Assembly (NCBI GenBank): GCA_022545745.1
Contig: JACZQL010000143.1
Location: 1-5,445 of the forward strand
From: Deltaproteobacteria bacterium
GTDB lineage: Bacteria > Desulfobacterota_B > Binatia > UBA9968
Direction: 5' to 3'
DNA: 5,445 nt
How positions within the stretch are numbered: position 1 is the stretch's first letter; each line of letters opens with the position of its first letter. A program made the position numbers and the translations under genes. The notes beneath the pieces were generated by a model, which was not told the DNA's origin, ran no database searches, and was given only the letters and a program-made list of their open reading frames with translations. Shown piece after piece: positions 1 through 5,445 of the stretch.

Positions 1-480
1 CATGTGGAATGCCATTGGAGGGGGTAGGTAAATGGCCTTGGTCGTTCCCATTCCAAAATTAAAGGTATCAGGCCGATCCACAGGACAGACCGCCACACAG
101 GCATTGCATGAGGTGCAGCGGTCGTTAACGTAGCGAGCCTGCTGCGTTATGGTCACGTTGAAATTCCCTGGCTCACCGGAAATTCTTTCGACCTCGGCCA
201 GGGTGAAGAAACGGATCCGTGGATTCTTTTTAATCCTTTGGAAATTGATTTCTAGGCCACATGCAGGCGGACAGAGCTTGGGGAAATACTTATTGAGTTG
301 CGCTACCCTCCCTCCTAGATAGGCCTCCTTCTCCACGATGAGAACGTCATACCCCGCCTCTGCTGATTCCACTGCGGCTGTGATACCAGCGATGCCGCCA
401 CCGACTACGAGGATGCTCCGATGAACTGAGGGGACCGTCTCCGCTGAAGACACCCGATTGTTCATAGGCTCTTGAGCCAT
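1..480 (-). CDS. qmoA: QmoA, quinone-interacting membrane-bound oxidoreductase subunit A (5' part, cut by window edge)
   Basis: This is an HdrA-like flavoprotein subunit of the Qmo complex, which passes electrons between the quinone pool and APS reductase at the cytoplasmic face of the membrane. I translated 160 codons by hand with no stop; the frame continues off the left edge. Seen: an FAD-binding GGGIAG at residues 27-32 with acidic E50 ending the second strand, the YLGGR stretch (54-58), the C70-PPA-C74-GLE motif typical of QmoA/HdrA, and a ferredoxin-like insertion with C122, C125, C128 and C132 followed by P, which could bind a [4Fe-4S] cluster. The gene lies 75 bp downstream of aprA on the same strand, its usual place. 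An in-frame GTG two codons upstream (484-486) sits 9 nt from an AAAGGGG, while the ATG used here is 15 nt away, so the true start may be 486. A generic HdrA is the alternative, but the aprBA linkage and the motif favour QmoA. Confidence 0.93.
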   Translation of the reverse strand, partial: MAQEPMNNRVSSAETVPSVHRSILVVGGGIAGITAAVESAEAGYDVLIVEKEAYLGGRVAQLNKYFPKLCPPACGLEINFQRIKKNPRIRFFTLAEVERISGEPGNFNVTITQQARYVNDRCTSCNACVAVCPVDRPDTFNFGMGTTKAIYLPPPMAFHM

Positions 481-483
481 GAT

Positions 484-502
484 CACTGAGTCTTACCCCT
501 TT
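484..502 (-). promoter_or_regulatory. Candidate qmoA ribosome binding site with alternative GTG start
   Basis: On the minus strand, AAAGGGG (502-496) is followed after 9 nt by an in-frame GTG (486-484), then ATC, then the ATG at 480-478. The spacing fits the GTG better than the ATG. It is a weak Shine-Dalgarno match, so the choice of start is uncertain; the two forms differ by only two residues. Confidence 0.45.
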
Positions 503-513
503 CAATTGGGAGA

Positions 514-548
514 GGGGGGCCGCATGGCTAGGAAGCTACCAACCCCCC
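514..548 (-). other. G6/C6 hairpin in the aprA-qmoA intercistronic gap
   Basis: On the plus strand six G (514-519) face six C (543-548). An inner pairing of 529-531 with 536-538 closes a GAAG loop as read on the plus strand. In the minus-strand mRNA this forms a GC-rich stem in the 75-nt gap between the aprA stop and the qmoA start. No T-run follows it in the direction of transcription, so it does not look like an intrinsic terminator. A role in mRNA processing, in protecting the upstream apr message or in tuning the Apr/Qmo ratio is inference only. Confidence 0.5.
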
Positions 549-555
549 AAGAAAT

Positions 556-2430
556 TTACGCGAAGTTGGTGAGGAAGGGAATCTTCTGCAAGTGCCACTC
601 ACCGGTTTTCGCGTCATACCGGGAGTTGGTGAATACCTTCCAGTTCTGTTCATCCATCTTCGGGTAATCGGCTCGGTAGTAATAACCAGGCCAGCGAGTC
701 TCCTGCCTGAAGAGCATATGCCGGATGTGGGCGTCAGAACACCATACCCGGTCCCACACCTCCCAGCAGCGGAGCAGGTCGTGGAGATCTCTGGCCGCTA
801 GGTGCTGGAGATCTTCCTTGAAGACCTGGAGGCGCTCCAGTCCCTTAAGCAGCATGGCCTCAGTGGTGATGAACTGAGACCCCAGCCCGGCCACATACTC
901 GTCCATGATCTTCTGGAGACGGTGGAGGGCCATCTTGGGATAGATGTAGTTCGGGTTGATGTCATCCCTGGTGGAAGAGCCCTTCCCTTTTTCGTAGTTC
1001 TCAAACGGCTTCCAGAGTTCGACCTTGATGGCTTCTACTTGATCTTGGTCGATGTTTGGGCTCGTTCCTTGGTCCAACACATAGGCCACCGCTGCTTTCC
1101 CTGCTAGGCGCCCCTCGGTGTAGGAGCCTGAGGAGAACTTGTGAGCGGAGCCACCGACACCATCCCCGGCAGCAAATAAGCCATTGACCGTCGTCATGCG
1201 ATTGTAACCCCAGAAGTACTCCTTGGGTGCTACGTCTTCCGGACCGCTCACCCAGGCCCCAACGCCTGAAGCGTGGGAGCCCATGAGGTAAGGCTCCGTC
1301 AACACGACCTCGGTTGGAGTCTTGGCAGGATCGATGTTGTCAGACGCCCAGATCAAGGCTTGGGACATGGTCATGTCGAGAAAGTCCTCCCAGGCCTCCG
1401 ACTCAATCTCGCGGATCTTCTTGGGGTCATTTTGGGCTTCCATGAACATCCGCTGCAGGGCTTCATCGGTTCTGAGGTAGAAAGGACCACCACCCGCCCT
1501 GAAGTCAGTCAGCATCTGGTGATTTCTCAGAGGCGTCGGGATCGGCTTATTGGTCCCGTACGGCGCCCACTCGTTAAGGAGATTGGCCCACTTATCCTCT
1601 ACCAGCTCCCCTTTTGCATTCTTAAAGAGGGCCTTGAATAGCAGAAACCACATCCCGACCGGGCCGTACCCGTCCTTGAATCGCGCCACCACGAGCCGGT
1701 GCTCCATCTGGGTCATCCTGGCCCCTGCCTGGATCATGAGACTGTAAACTGACCCCGTGTTCCATGGGGCGTACCAGATCCGGCCCAATCCCTCGGCGTG
1801 GGCGTGAGGACGGAAAACACCTGTGGCCCCGCCGGCAGAGGATATGACGGCTTTGGCCTTGAAGACGTAGATTTTATTGTCCCGTACGCTGAAACCGACG
1901 GCGCCGGCGACCCTGTTTGGGTCCTTGCGGTCCAGGATGAGCCTGGCAGCAAAGATTCGCTCGTAGACATTGTTCTCGCCCACCGCGGACCTTGCGGCCT
2001 CGGCGACAATGGGCTTGTACGACTCGCCGTGGATCATGATCTGCCAGCGGCCCTCACGTTTGTAAGTCCCGTCTGGGTTCTTGAAGATGGGGAGCCCCCA
2101 ATCCTCGAACATGTGTACCGATGAATCGACGTGCCGGGCAATGTCGTAGACCAGGTCCTCGCGGGAGAGCCCCATCAGGTCATTGCGCACATAGTGAACG
2201 AAGTCCTCGGGCTTATTTTGATTCCAGCGCATCCCCATGTAACAGTTGATGGCCGATAGCCCCATGGCCACAGCCCCACTTCGCTCAATGACAGCCTTCT
2301 CTACGATAATCACCCTAAGCCCCTTGGCCTTAGCCCACTGGGCGGCTTCAAAGGCGGCCCCACAGCCGGCCATTCCCCCGCCGAGAATCAACACATCGGT
2401 TTCGACGGTTTCAGTCTCTGGTTGCGTCAT
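556..2430 (-). CDS. aprA: Adenylylsulfate (APS) reductase, alpha subunit, FAD-containing
   Basis: AprA is the cytoplasmic catalytic flavoprotein that interconverts APS (with two electrons) and sulfite plus AMP. At 624 residues it is normal for dissimilatory AprA. The N-terminus has the dinucleotide-binding GGGMAGCGA (17-25) and the ERSGAVAMGL stretch (49-58) of the fumarate reductase/AprA flavoprotein fold. By spacing against the Archaeoglobus fulgidus enzyme as I recall it, the active-site residues are present: Y80, E126, W219, R250, L263 and H386 (in GSHASGVGAW, matching H398). A late FAD-binding segment lies at about 418-440 (LFAAGDGVGG onward). The C-terminal helical region (about 500-624) belongs to the family fold. 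The gene starts 3 nt after the aprB stop, and its Shine-Dalgarno AGGTGA (2443-2438) lies inside the end of aprB, suggesting translational coupling. Nothing is truncated or missing. The start ATG fits this ribosome binding site and the family N-terminus. Confidence 0.98.
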   Translation of the reverse strand: MTQPETETVETDVLILGGGMAGCGAAFEAAQWAKAKGLRVIIVEKAVIERSGAVAMGLSAINCYMGMRWNQNKPEDFVHYVRNDLMGLSREDLVYDIARHVDSSVHMFEDWGLPIFKNPDGTYKREGRWQIMIHGESYKPIVAEAARSAVGENNVYERIFAARLILDRKDPNRVAGAVGFSVRDNKIYVFKAKAVISSAGGATGVFRPHAHAEGLGRIWYAPWNTGSVYSLMIQAGARMTQMEHRLVVARFKDGYGPVGMWFLLFKALFKNAKGELVEDKWANLLNEWAPYGTNKPIPTPLRNHQMLTDFRAGGGPFYLRTDEALQRMFMEAQNDPKKIREIESEAWEDFLDMTMSQALIWASDNIDPAKTPTEVVLTEPYLMGSHASGVGAWVSGPEDVAPKEYFWGYNRMTTVNGLFAAGDGVGGSAHKFSSGSYTEGRLAGKAAVAYVLDQGTSPNIDQDQVEAIKVELWKPFENYEKGKGSSTRDDINPNYIYPKMALHRLQKIMDEYVAGLGSQFITTEAMLLKGLERLQVFKEDLQHLAARDLHDLLRCWEVWDRVWCSDAHIRHMLFRQETRWPGYYYRADYPKMDEQNWKVFTNSRYDAKTGEWHLQKIPFLTNFA

Positions 2431-2433
2431 CCC

Positions 2434-2901
2434 TCATTCACCTCGCTTATTTAGTTTTGAAGATATCACGGGCAGCTGGTCCACCATCAGCCACTTGGGC
2501 TCGCCGCAGAGCATTTGGCTTTTAATATCCTCCGGGGTCGGAGGCAGAGCGTACTTGCCGGGATCAATGGAGCCCCACTGGGTCGTTCGTATAGGGTACT
2601 TGAAGCGCTTTGTCTGTCCGTCCCTAAACTTCACCGTCCACATAATCGAGTCGGTCCCTCTGAGCGGCGTGAGGCTCGCCCCCAACGGCACCACGTCTGC
2701 GTACCCCCGCATGTCGATAGCTGTCTGAGGACAGACTTTCACGCACGCGTAGCATTCCCAGCATTGGTCAGGCTCCTGGTTGTAAGCCTTCCCGAGGGCC
2801 TTGTCCAACACCATGAGGTCGGTCGGACAGATGTGATGGCAGGCAGGCCGGTCCAGGGCCTTGCAGCCGTCGCATTTATTCGGATTGACGTAGGTTGGCA
2901 T
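2434..2901 (-). CDS. aprB: Adenylylsulfate (APS) reductase, beta subunit, two [4Fe-4S] clusters
   Basis: AprB is the ferredoxin-like electron-transfer subunit that binds AprA and passes electrons between its FAD and the external partner, here presumably Qmo. At 155 residues it is normal for the family. Two cluster motifs are seen: C10-X2-C13-X7-C21-X3-C25-P and C47-X2-C50-X2-C53-X3-C57-P. W48, next to the second motif, matches the tryptophan thought to bridge electron transfer between clusters in A. fulgidus AprB. The following RGYADVVPLGA segment and the IMWTVKFRDG strands are typical of AprB. The C-terminal tail (about 120-155) corresponds to the arm that wraps around AprA. It lies 17 nt after sat with a perfect AGGAGG 6 nt before the ATG. 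There is no sign of damage. Confidence 0.98.
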   Translation of the reverse strand: MPTYVNPNKCDGCKALDRPACHHICPTDLMVLDKALGKAYNQEPDQCWECYACVKVCPQTAIDMRGYADVVPLGASLTPLRGTDSIMWTVKFRDGQTKRFKYPIRTTQWGSIDPGKYALPPTPEDIKSQMLCGEPKWLMVDQLPVISSKLNKRGE

Positions 2902-2913
2902 ATCTTTCCTCCT
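2902..2913 (-). promoter_or_regulatory. Consensus Shine-Dalgarno of aprB
   Basis: A full AGGAGG (2913-2908, minus strand) sits 6 nt before the aprB ATG, within the 17-nt sat-aprB gap. It is the strongest ribosome binding site in the window and confirms the aprB start. It fits high Apr synthesis from a shared sat-apr mRNA. Confidence 0.85.
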
Positions 2914-2918
2914 GGATT

Positions 2919-4136
2919 CTACTTTTCACCCTCTGCGTACTTATGGAGTTTCACCTCCACTTTTTCATCCAGCTTTGCATAGTAGTCCTTTAAGATTGTG
3001 AGAACCTCGGGTCGACTGAAATGATCAGGGACCTCCTCCTCGCCGGACAACATCCTTCTTAACATGGTACCGCTTAGGAGCAGCCTGTCCTCCTTACAAT
3101 GAGGGCAGGTCCTTATGGAAGCGACCCCGTTGCACTTATAGCAGTAAAAGGTCCAGTCCATCTTTAGAGGTTGAAGTTCCAGAGAGTCTTTGGGGATCTC
3201 ATCAAAGATTCGATGGGCATCAAAAGGTCCGTAGTACTCCCCGACCCCCGCATGGTCCCGTCCCACAATAAGGTGACTGCACCCATAGTTCTGTCGGAAC
3301 ACGGCGTGGAGTAACGCCTCGCGGGGGCCGGCATAGCGCATCTCCATGGGATACCCAGCCTGGATGCAGGTATCTTTGACAAAATAGTTTTCCACCAATG
3401 CGTTGACAGCCCTCACCCTAACCTCGGCAGGGATGTCACCAGGCTTGAGCTTTCCGATCAATTGGTGGATCAACACGCCATCGCAGATCTCTATGGCAAC
3501 CTTCGCCAAATACTCGTGAGAGCGATGCATTGGATTCCTGAGTTGCAATGCGGCAACGGTGTTCCATCCCTTGTTCTGAAAAATCTCCCTCGTCTGTGCC
3601 GGGCGCAAATAGACGTCCTTATAGAGCTCAGGGTAATAGCTCTCGCTGAACACCTTCACCGTCCCGGCCAGGTTGACCTCACCTTGGGCCATCAACTTGG
3701 CCACTCCAGGATGCTGCGTATCGGTGGTCTTAAAGACCTGTTTACACTCATAGGTCTTGTCAATCGTGTATTTTTCCTGAACGGTCATGCTCCCCATGAG
3801 CTCGTCGGTTTCTTCGTCAGTCAAAGCAACCTCTTGGCCGTCCTTCAATCGATCCGCTTGCTCTCGGGGGACTGACAGAGTAATGGGAACGGGCCAGAAA
3901 ATACCTTGGCTCGTCCTGTAGTCATCACAAACGCCCTTCCAGTCTTCCTTTGTCATGAATCCATCAAGGGGGGTAAAGGCCCCAATGCCTAACATGATGA
4001 GATCTGAGGTCTCTCTGGACGTCAACATGACTTGGGGCAGACTCTTGGCCTTTTGCTTCTCTTCTCTGAATTGGTCCCCCGTAAGGAGGAGAGGTTTCAG
4101 TTTTTTTTCTTTACCGTGTGGATTCACTAAGGCCAT
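2919..4136 (-). CDS. sat: Sulfate adenylyltransferase (ATP sulfurylase), dissimilatory Sat type
   Basis: Sat catalyses sulfate + ATP <-> APS + pyrophosphate in the cytoplasm. In sulfate reducers it activates sulfate; in sulfur oxidisers it runs in reverse to make ATP. At 405 residues it is the usual length of the single-domain prokaryotic homo-oligomeric Sat, with no APS-kinase domain. The N-terminal PUA-like part covers about 1-170. Nucleotide-binding motifs are [11 protein letters not shown] (198-208), the form found in sulfate reducers, and GRDHAGVG (292-299). A C-terminal metal-site segment carries C332, C335, C344 and C347, followed by SGTMLR (355-360). The ATG has AAGGA (4147-4143) 6 nt upstream. 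The gene heads the enzyme operon, 17 nt before aprB. It differs from the assimilatory CysDN type, so it belongs to the Apr pathway. Confidence 0.98.
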   Translation of the reverse strand: MALVNPHGKEKKLKPLLLTGDQFREEKQKAKSLPQVMLTSRETSDLIMLGIGAFTPLDGFMTKEDWKGVCDDYRTSQGIFWPVPITLSVPREQADRLKDGQEVALTDEETDELMGSMTVQEKYTIDKTYECKQVFKTTDTQHPGVAKLMAQGEVNLAGTVKVFSESYYPELYKDVYLRPAQTREIFQNKGWNTVAALQLRNPMHRSHEYLAKVAIEICDGVLIHQLIGKLKPGDIPAEVRVRAVNALVENYFVKDTCIQAGYPMEMRYAGPREALLHAVFRQNYGCSHLIVGRDHAGVGEYYGPFDAHRIFDEIPKDSLELQPLKMDWTFYCYKCNGVASIRTCPHCKEDRLLLSGTMLRRMLSGEEEVPDHFSRPEVLTILKDYYAKLDEKVEVKLHKYAEGEK

Positions 4137-4179
4137 CTTGGTTCCTTACTATCCCGCATATCTCGACTTTAACAATTTC

Positions 4180-4197
4180 GAAAGGCTCCGCCCTTTC
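4180..4197 (-). other. Small hairpin in the sat 5' leader
   Basis: GAAAGG (4180-4185) and CCTTTC (4192-4197) form a 6-bp inverted repeat with a 6-nt spacer, between the inferred transcription start (about 4202) and the sat ATG. No U-run follows in the minus-strand transcript, so it is not an intrinsic terminator. It could stabilise the 5' end of the mRNA or be part of an operator. The overlapping palindrome TTTCGAAA (4176-4183) is another possible protein site. Confidence 0.4.
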
Positions 4198-4208
4198 TGT
4201 TGCGGCAA

Positions 4209-4237
4209 ATTCTAGACAACGAGGGCATAGAAGGCAA
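4209..4237 (-). promoter_or_regulatory. Candidate sigma70-type promoter for the sat-aprBA-qmo operon
   Basis: On the minus strand, TTGCCT (4237-4232, 4 of 6 to TTGACA) and TAGAAT (4214-4209, 5 of 6 to TATAAT) are separated by exactly 17 nt. Transcription would start near 4202, giving a leader of about 65 nt before sat. The AT-rich run just upstream of the -35 (4238-4275) could act as an UP element or regulator site. It lies in the only sizeable gap upstream of sat, which supports the call, but it is judged by eye only. Confidence 0.6.
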
Positions 4238-4259
4238 ATAAATAATCATCTCGTTTACT

Positions 4260-4275
4260 ATAAAGATTCGTTTAT
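4260..4275. promoter_or_regulatory. Candidate LysR-type operator upstream of the sat promoter
   Basis: ATAAA and TTTAT are inverted around a 6-nt spacer. The centre, 4267.5, is about 65 bp upstream of the inferred start site (about 4202), which is the usual position of the LysR-family recognition site. The inner T and A are 12 nt apart rather than the classic T-N11-A, so the match is imperfect. A direct repeat TCGTTTA (4251-4257 and 4268-4274, 17 bp apart) overlaps it. The right-hand arm lies directly beside the regulator's stop codon. Confidence 0.4.
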
Positions 4276-4278
4276 GGC

Positions 4279-5217
4279 TCAATCAACGGGTTTTATCACT
4301 CGTTTCACTTTTCGGCGGGGCTGGGTCAGGTGTTGTTGGGCATAGGCATAAGCAAACTCTCGAAAACGCTGGGCCACAGGGGAGAAGTACTTCTGCTTTC
4401 GGTAGATGAGTTCCATATGCCGAGTAAGGTCAAAGCGTTCAATGGCAATGATCTTGAGCTTGCCGAGGGTGCACTCATTCTCCACAGAGTATCTGGAGAC
4501 AAAAGCAATGCCCAGGTTGGCCTCCACGGCCTTTTTTACCGCCTCGGTTCCAGGAAGCTGCATGACCATCCGTAATGTAACACCTGCCTCTTTGAGCCTG
4601 CGCTCTACGAGCTGGCGTGTTCGTGACCCCTGCAAGGGAAGGATACAGGGCTGGGGTTTAAGATCCTTCAGGGAAACCTTCGCAAGGGAGGAAAAGGGAT
4701 GGGAGGGAGAGACGATGAGCTCCACGTGGTCAAGGCAGATCGGCTCCACTCCAAACCGACGGTCCTCAGTGGGGCCGCCGACAAGTCCCATGTCCACAAC
4801 GTTTTGGAGAATCTTTTCGTAAAGCCATTCCGTTGACTCGATCTGAAAAATGACCTCCGTTTGGGGATAAAGTTCCTTAAAAGCCCTTACAATCCGGGGA
4901 AGGATGTACATGCCCCCGGTGGTATTGGCTCCGAGGATAAGTTTCCCCTTGGTTGCCGCGCTCAACTCATCGATAGCCCTTTCAGCCTCATCCTTTGCAT
5001 GGAGTATCGAGACGGCGCAGCGGTAGAGGGCCTCGCCGGCCTGTGTCAGGCGGAGCTTAGGACCACCCCGTTCCAGCAAGGGGAGACCCAGATCGTTTTC
5101 CAGAGCCTTTACTTGAAGGCTCACGGCTGGCTGGGTGAGATGGAGGTCAGATGCGGCGGCCGTAAAGCTCTGCCGCTGGACCACTGCGTAAAAGATCTGG
5201 AGTTGATGGATGTTCAT
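4279..5217 (-). CDS. LysR-family transcriptional regulator
   Basis: This is a DNA-binding regulator of 312 residues, the normal LysR length. The N-terminal winged helix-turn-helix is clear (about 1-60), with recognition region FTAAASDLHLTQPAVSLQVKA at about 18-38, followed by the LERG-type wing and a linker helix (about 60-89). The effector domain (about 91-295) is a periplasmic-binding-protein-like fold opening with GKLILGANTTGG; the conserved GTEAVKKAVEANLGIAFVS lies at 223-241. This layout resembles the CysL/YeiE/CbbR-like branch, but that assignment is from pattern memory. The C-terminal tail (300-312) is basic. It ends 142 nt before sat on the same strand with no terminator between, so it may be co-transcribed with, and probably controls, the sulfur operon. 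The ligand cannot be read from sequence; sulfite, APS or a related sulfur metabolite is a guess. The ATG fits the family start, but no clear Shine-Dalgarno precedes it. Confidence 0.95.
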   Translation of the reverse strand: MNIHQLQIFYAVVQRQSFTAAASDLHLTQPAVSLQVKALENDLGLPLLERGGPKLRLTQAGEALYRCAVSILHAKDEAERAIDELSAATKGKLILGANTTGGMYILPRIVRAFKELYPQTEVIFQIESTEWLYEKILQNVVDMGLVGGPTEDRRFGVEPICLDHVELIVSPSHPFSSLAKVSLKDLKPQPCILPLQGSRTRQLVERRLKEAGVTLRMVMQLPGTEAVKKAVEANLGIAFVSRYSVENECTLGKLKIIAIERFDLTRHMELIYRKQKYFSPVAQRFREFAYAYAQQHLTQPRRKVKRVIKPVD

Positions 5218-5256
5218 TGTCGGTTTTGTTTCGCTTAAGTGGCACCGTCGGGTATT

Positions 5257-5274
5257 CTTTCCGAAAAGGGAAAG
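5257..5274. repeat. CTTTCC-N6-GGAAAG inverted repeat upstream of the LysR gene
   Basis: CTTTCC (5257-5262) and GGAAAG (5269-5274) are perfect 6-bp inverted arms with a 6-nt spacer, starting 40 bp upstream of the regulator's ATG. Arm length and spacing match those of the inverted repeat in the sat leader, although the sequence differs. It could be an autoregulatory operator or a leader hairpin; both are inference. Confidence 0.45.
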
Positions 5275-5314
5275 GTTAACCCCGATCCGAAATTATTCCG
5301 CTCGTGAAATACTC

Positions 5315-5330
5315 CCTGATGAGCATCAGG
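5315..5330. repeat. Near-perfect palindrome CCTGATG-AG-CATCAGG
   Basis: Two perfect 7-bp arms (5315-5321 and 5324-5330) surround a 2-bp centre, about 100 bp upstream of the LysR gene. The dyad size suits a dimeric DNA-binding protein. No T-run lies on either side, so a terminator is unlikely. Confidence 0.5.
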
Positions 5331-5351
5331 CCTCGCCAAAGAGCTGCTTTT

Positions 5352-5431
5352 ACCCCGTACCACAGAACGCCCTGTACGTGAGCCCCGTTCTAAGACTGCA
5401 GTTGAGTTGGAACGGGGTGAGTACGGGGTGA
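5352..5431. repeat. Nested inverted and direct repeats built on ACGGGG
   Basis: ACGGGG occurs four times in about 80 bp: on the plus strand at 5412-5417 and 5423-5428, and on the minus strand at 5353-5358 with the related AACGGGG at 5383-5389. The outer arms ACCCCGTAC (5352-5360) and GTACGGGGT (5421-5429) are 9-bp perfect inverted repeats. The inner arms CCCCGTTC (5383-5390) and GAACGGGG (5410-5417) are 8-bp perfect, extendable to 11 with one G-T pair. The 9-mer ACGGGGTGA repeats directly at 5412-5420 and 5423-5431, an 11-bp step of about one helix turn. Confidence 0.7.
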
Positions 5432-5445
5432 ATGTTCTGGACCTC

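Larger units (their letters stand above)
5218..5445. other. Non-coding region upstream of the LysR gene, rich in repeats
   Basis: No convincing gene is seen in these 228 bp on either strand. A 73-codon frame spanning 5210-5431 on the plus strand has no recognisable protein features. The stretch holds a CTTTCC/GGAAAG inverted repeat, a near-palindrome at 5315-5330 and a cluster of ACGGGG repeats at 5352-5431. It is the likely regulatory region of the LysR gene and perhaps of a gene beyond the right edge. A weak promoter guess for the regulator is TTAACC (5280-5275) with AATACC 17 nt on, too poor to call separately. Confidence 0.6.

Noticed and set aside
479..667. 62-codon plus-strand frame across the aprA-qmoA gap
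   Set aside because: It overlaps the aprA 3' end in antisense and has no supported function. The gap is better explained by the hairpin and the qmoA ribosome binding site.
2246..2982. Long plus-strand frames antisense to aprB and the ends of aprA and sat (about 155-160 codons)
   Set aside because: They lie opposite genes of certain identity, and their products are low-complexity and without motifs. They are reflections of the codon pattern of the real genes.
4137..4278. Intrinsic terminator after the LysR gene
   Set aside because: The only stem in the gap (4180-4197) has no following U-run, and the ATAAA/TTTAT repeat is too AT-rich to terminate.
5383..5417. Intrinsic terminator of a gene beyond the right edge
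   Set aside because: The stem is good, but no T-run follows it on either strand.
5210..5431. 73-codon plus-strand frame upstream of the LysR gene
   Set aside because: It has no recognisable family features or ribosome binding site, overlaps the LysR start in antisense, and covers the repeat-rich stretch. It is probably a chance frame.
5352..5431. CRISPR array or replication iterons
   Set aside because: The repeat core is only 6-9 bp, occurs in both orientations with uneven spacing, and has no spacer-like units or neighbouring cas or rep gene.

Overview
The window carries the start of a dissimilatory sulfur-metabolism gene cluster. All genes lie on the minus strand, so transcription runs from right to left. 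In that order they are a LysR-family regulator (5217-4279), sat (4136-2919), aprB (2901-2434), aprA (2430-556) and the first 160 codons of qmoA (480-1, cut by the left edge). The order sat-aprB-aprA-qmoA is the known arrangement in sulfate-reducing bacteria, in green sulfur bacteria and in various uncultured lineages with Apr/Qmo.

The enzymes form one pathway. Sat interconverts sulfate plus ATP with adenosine-5'-phosphosulfate (APS) plus pyrophosphate. AprBA interconverts APS with sulfite plus AMP. Qmo links AprBA electronically to the membrane quinone pool. The pathway can run reductively (sulfate respiration) or oxidatively (sulfite oxidation with ATP gain). Nothing inside the window, such as a dsr gene, fixes the direction. 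The visible catalytic and cofactor residues are intact, so the genes look functional.

The organism is a bacterium with moderate GC (estimated by eye in the low to mid 50s percent), Shine-Dalgarno-led genes and tight operon packing. The sequence alone does not separate Desulfobacterota, Nitrospirota or another Apr/Qmo-bearing phylum.

Region by region: 1-480 is the qmoA 5' part. 481-555 is an intercistronic gap with a G6/C6 hairpin. 556-2430 is aprA, 2434-2901 is aprB and 2919-4136 is sat. 4137-4278 is a leader with a good sigma70-like promoter, a small hairpin and an AT-rich inverted repeat centred about 65 bp upstream of the inferred start site, where LysR-type regulators normally bind. 4279-5217 is the regulator. 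5218-5445 has no convincing gene but is dense in inverted and direct repeats, including four copies of ACGGGG.

The enzymes are well-known families. The less ordinary content is regulatory: a LysR-type regulator next to, and reading into, the sat-apr-qmo operon, with plausible operator sites on both sides of it. These regulatory calls are inferences from sequence.
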